Below are positions 5,978-8,834 of a DNA stretch of 8,834 nt, in pieces (position 1 is the stretch's first letter; each line of letters begins with the position of its first letter). The stretch is from NCBI GenBank assembly GCA_029258495.1, contig JARHYV010000129.1, forward strand, positions 1 through 8,834. Direction: 5' to 3'. The position numbers and the translations under genes were made by a program. This stretch comes from Faecousia sp. (lineage in GTDB: Bacteria > Bacillota > Clostridia > Oscillospirales > Oscillospiraceae). Below the pieces are notes generated by a model. The model was given only the letters and a program-made list of their open reading frames with translations. It made no database searches and was not told where the DNA came from.

Positions 5978-8834
5978 GATGACGCCGCAGCAGCGGCAGG
6001 CGGCGGAAAATCACGGAGGAAAGCTTCTGGTTTCGGCAGCAGCCGGCTCCGGCAAAACCATGGTTCTGGTGGAGCGGCTGATCGGATTTATACTGGATGA
6101 AAATAAACCATGCAACATCGATGAGTTTCTCATCATTACATATACCAAGGCGGCAGCTGCCGAGCTCCGAGGAAAAATCGCAACAAGACTGTCTGAATAT
6201 CTGGCAGAACAGCCGGAAAATCACCATTTGCAGCGGCAGATGCAGCGGCTTTATCTGGCGAAGATCTCTACGGTGCACGCTTTTTGCTCCGATCTGCTTC
6301 GGGAATATGCACATGACCTGAACCTGCCGGCGGATTTCCGTGTGGCAGATGAAAATGAATGCCGTCAGCTGCGGGAACAGGTGATGACAGAGCTGCTGGA
6401 GAACGCCTATACAAACGGACTGGATGATCCGGATTTTCGTGCATTCATCGATACGCAGGGACTGGGTAAGGACGACCGTCTGGTTCCGGACATCCTGTTC
6501 AAGGTCTATGACAGTGCGCGCTGCCATCTGGATCCGGAGCAATGGATGGATCACTGTCTGGACAGCGTAGCTCTGGAGCATGTGCAGGATGCGGCTCAGA
6601 CGGTCTGGGGGGCATATCTGATGGAGGATCTGAAACAGTATCTTCGCTTGCAGATCCACGCAATGAAGGGCTGTGTCCGATTAGCTCAGGCAGATCCGCT
6701 GATGGAAAATCCCGAGCAAAAGCTACGGCAGACGGTAGCTGCACTGGAATATCTGGAGCAGTCCCAGACTTGGGACGATATCTTGCAGCGGAAGGATATT
6801 GATTACGGACGACTGGCGTTTTCTAAGAAAATTTCGGATCTTGATGCAGCTGAGAAGATCAAATCCGTTCGGGAAGGCTGTAAAAAGGGACTGGAAAAGC
6901 GCCTGAAGATCTTTTGCGACCCTTCGGAGCAGGTGCTTGCGGATCTGCAGCAGACAGGCAGTGCTGTGCGCGGTCTGATTGCTTTGGCGAGGCAGTTCGG
7001 GAAACATTACAGCGCATTAAAGCAGCGGAGAAGACTCCTTGATTTCGGAGATCTGGAGCATAAAACACTGGATCTCCTTCTGGGAAAAAATCGCAATGCG
7101 CCTACGCAGATCGCAAGGGAAGTGGGACGGCGGTTTGCGGAGGTATTGGTAGATGAGTATCAGGACTCCAACGCAGTTCAGGATGCCATCTTTACGGCAT
7201 TGACGGCGGAAAAGCATAACTGCTTTATGGTTGGAGATGTCAAGCAGTCTATTTATCAGTTCCGTCTGGCGGATCCCGGAATTTTTCTGGAAAAGTACAA
7301 TTCCTATGCCGCAGCCTCCGATGCTGTGGACGGGCAGGGACGAAAGGTGATGCTCAGCAGGAATTTCAGATCCGGCGGTGCGGTGCTGGAGGCAACCAAT
7401 GATGTGTGTTACCGCTGCATGAGCCGGAAGGTGGGCGGTCTGGACTACGGCCCGGATGAGGCTCTGGTGGAAGGCGTTCCGCATGAACCTCTGGGCGATG
7501 CAGAGGTAGAGCTGCATGTGCTCATGACACAGGAGGATGCCTACACAGAGGAGGCTGAATTTGTGGCGGATCGGATCGTGCGGCTTTTGGCCGGAGATCA
7601 GATGATCCGAGGGAAAGAGGGACTTCGTCCCATCGAGCCTGAGGATATCGTGATCCTTCTTCGCTCGCCTGGCTCGGTAGGACAGGAATTTCAGGATGCC
7701 CTGTCCAGAAGAGGGATCCGCAGCAGTTTCGGCAGCGGCAGAGATCTGCTCCAAACGGGTGAGATCAGCGTACTTCGGGCGCTGCTTGAGATCATATCCA
7801 ATCCTCGGCAGGATATTCCGCTGCTGGCTGTGATGATGAGTCCGATCTTTGCGTTTACTGCCGACGATATGGCGCGGATCCGCAGCCTGCGCAAGCAGGG
7901 AGATGTGTTTGATGCGCTGCTAATGGACGATACAGAACAGACCAAGGTGTTTTTGAAAACGCTTGACAGACTCCGGGAGATCGCAAGGACTTCGACATTG
8001 GCGGGACTGCTTGAAGAGATCTTCTGCATGACCAGAATGGACAGCATTTATGCAGCCATGGAATCCGGCGTTGAGAAAACATGCAACCTGCGTGACTTTT
8101 TCCAGATCGCCGTTGGATTTGAGCGGACGGCTCGACGGGATCTGGGGCAGTTTTTGGAATATCTGGACATGATGGAGGAAAAAGGGCTTACGGCTCAGGA
8201 CAACACCACCGGCGGTGCGGTGGGGATCATAAGCATCCACAAATCCAAGGGACTGGAATATCCCGTCGTTTTCCTGAGTGCATTGGCAAGGAGCTTTAAT
8301 AAGGAGAGCCTGCGAGCCAATGTGCTGTGTGATGGGGAGCTTGGCTTGGGGCTGTCTGCGGTGGATCACACTACGAGAATCCGTTATCCCACCATAGCAA
8401 AACGGGCAATCGTTGCAAGAACATCTCAGCAGAGCCTGAGCGAGGAGCTGCGTGTGCTGTATGTGGCGATGACAAGAGCAAAGGATCGCCTGATCATGAC
8501 ATATGCGGCGAAAACTCCGGAAAAGGAACTGGCAGCCATTGCACGGCAGATGGATCTGGGCGGTACAGAGCTGCTTGCCTCGGAGGTGACTTGCCCGGGA
8601 CAGTGGGTGCTGATGGAGGCAATGTGCCGCACGGAGGCAGGTGCGCTTTTTCAGATGGTAGATGCCCGTCCGTCGCAGACACACCTTGCCGATTACCCTT
8701 GGATGATCCAAGTGCACGAAGGCGCACAGGCAAAGATATCGGGTCAGGTGCAGCAGGAACAGCCGGAGGAAACCATGGCACCGGAGGCTGCGGCTCGGTT
8801 AAAAAAGCATCTGGGCTATCAATATCCATTTGTG
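5967..8834 (+). CDS. addA: ATP-dependent helicase/nuclease subunit A (AddA), C-terminus beyond window
   Basis: AddA is the motor subunit of AddAB: a superfamily 1A (UvrD-like) 3'-5' helicase fused to a RecB-type nuclease. The frame is open from 5967 to the right edge, 956 codons; B. subtilis AddA is 1232 residues, so about 280, including the nuclease domain, are unseen. Helicase motifs in order: Walker A AAAGSGKT (residues 24-31), motif Ia YTKAAAAELR, STVHAFC, Walker B VDEYQDS (Asp396, Glu397), motif III GDVKQSIYQFR (423-433), motif IV SRNFRS, motif V IHKSKGLE (757-764) and motif VI EELRVLYVAMTRAKDRL (826-842, Arg837 as arginine finger). All look functional, so this subunit must supply the ATP-driven movement, especially as the partner AddB has lost its P-loop. 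The start has a strong AAGGAGGT. The frame shows no stop, and codon use resembles addB. Confidence 0.96.
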   Translation, partial: MENKMTPQQRQAAENHGGKLLVSAAAGSGKTMVLVERLIGFILDENKPCNIDEFLIITYTKAAAAELRGKIATRLSEYLAEQPENHHLQRQMQRLYLAKISTVHAFCSDLLREYAHDLNLPADFRVADENECRQLREQVMTELLENAYTNGLDDPDFRAFIDTQGLGKDDRLVPDILFKVYDSARCHLDPEQWMDHCLDSVALEHVQDAAQTVWGAYLMEDLKQYLRLQIHAMKGCVRLAQADPLMENPEQKLRQTVAALEYLEQSQTWDDILQRKDIDYGRLAFSKKISDLDAAEKIKSVREGCKKGLEKRLKIFCDPSEQVLADLQQTGSAVRGLIALARQFGKHYSALKQRRRLLDFGDLEHKTLDLLLGKNRNAPTQIAREVGRRFAEVLVDEYQDSNAVQDAIFTALTAEKHNCFMVGDVKQSIYQFRLADPGIFLEKYNSYAAASDAVDGQGRKVMLSRNFRSGGAVLEATNDVCYRCMSRKVGGLDYGPDEALVEGVPHEPLGDAEVELHVLMTQEDAYTEEAEFVADRIVRLLAGDQMIRGKEGLRPIEPEDIVILLRSPGSVGQEFQDALSRRGIRSSFGSGRDLLQTGEISVLRALLEIISNPRQDIPLLAVMMSPIFAFTADDMARIRSLRKQGDVFDALLMDDTEQTKVFLKTLDRLREIARTSTLAGLLEEIFCMTRMDSIYAAMESGVEKTCNLRDFFQIAVGFERTARRDLGQFLEYLDMMEEKGLTAQDNTTGGAVGIISIHKSKGLEYPVVFLSALARSFNKESLRANVLCDGELGLGLSAVDHTTRIRYPTIAKRAIVARTSQQSLSEELRVLYVAMTRAKDRLIMTYAAKTPEKELAAIARQMDLGGTELLASEVTCPGQWVLMEAMCRTEAGALFQMVDARPSQTHLADYPWMIQVHEGAQAKISGQVQQEQPEETMAPEAAARLKKHLGYQYPFV

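Noticed and set aside
5679..8717. Long minus-strand open frames opposite addA (5679-6659, 7017-7754, 7920-8717), and similar ones opposite ispE (1154-1702) and spoIIR (2190-2534)
   Set aside because: The same codon-register effect applies to each: all are aligned with the sense codons and reflect avoidance of TTA/CTA/TCA. None has a convincing ribosome binding site or recognisable domain.
1..8834. Recurrent AGCGG as Chi sites for the encoded AddAB
   Set aside because: AGCGG is the B. subtilis Chi, but a 5-mer is expected about nine times per strand in a window this size by chance, and Chi in this organism is unknown. No enrichment can be claimed from here.

Overview
The window looks like an ordinary chromosomal segment of an endospore-forming (or recently spore-forming) member of the Clostridia. 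Oscillospiraceae/Ruminococcaceae is my best guess. The reasons are a spoIIR gene, a methylerythritol-phosphate (MEP) pathway ispE, AddAB-type rather than RecBCD recombination nuclease genes, strong AGGAGG-type ribosome binding sites, and an AddB whose N-terminus lacks a P-loop. The family assignment is inference; the window has no rRNA or other marker that fixes it.

Layout. (1) Positions 1-909 are read leftwards. They hold trmO (tRNA m6t6A37 methyltransferase, cut by the left edge) and, upstream of it, a 67-residue two-helix membrane protein of the DUF378 family. A symmetric intrinsic terminator separates the two, and trmO has its own likely promoter after that terminator. (2) Positions 910-1120 form a divergent intergenic region, the longest gap here at 211 bp. 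It holds a good rightward promoter for ispE, a weaker leftward promoter candidate for the DUF378 gene with its -10 in the same AT-rich core, and a leader with one small hairpin. (3) Rightward from 1121 come ispE, spoIIR, addB and addA. ispE ends in a strong terminator hairpin whose 3' arm contains the spoIIR ribosome binding site and whose U-tract runs up to the spoIIR start codon. addB has an extended -10 promoter in the short gap after spoIIR. addA overlaps the end of addB by 11 nt and runs off the right edge, so its C-terminal nuclease domain is not visible.

How the genes work together. addB and addA form a translationally coupled operon for the two subunits of the helicase-nuclease that processes double-strand breaks for RecA loading. 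ispE (isoprenoid precursors), trmO (tRNA modification) and the DUF378 gene are housekeeping or unknown and are not functionally linked to it. spoIIR encodes the forespore-to-mother-cell signal that triggers sigma-E activation. Its position directly after a terminator suggests it is insulated from ispE and switched on from its own promoter.

I found no mobile element, CRISPR array, tRNA/rRNA gene, toxin-antitoxin or defence island, and nothing that supports a previously undescribed multi-gene system. The most interesting item is regulatory: the ispE terminator / spoIIR start-region overlap, with a sigma-F-like promoter whose predicted start point falls in the hairpin loop.
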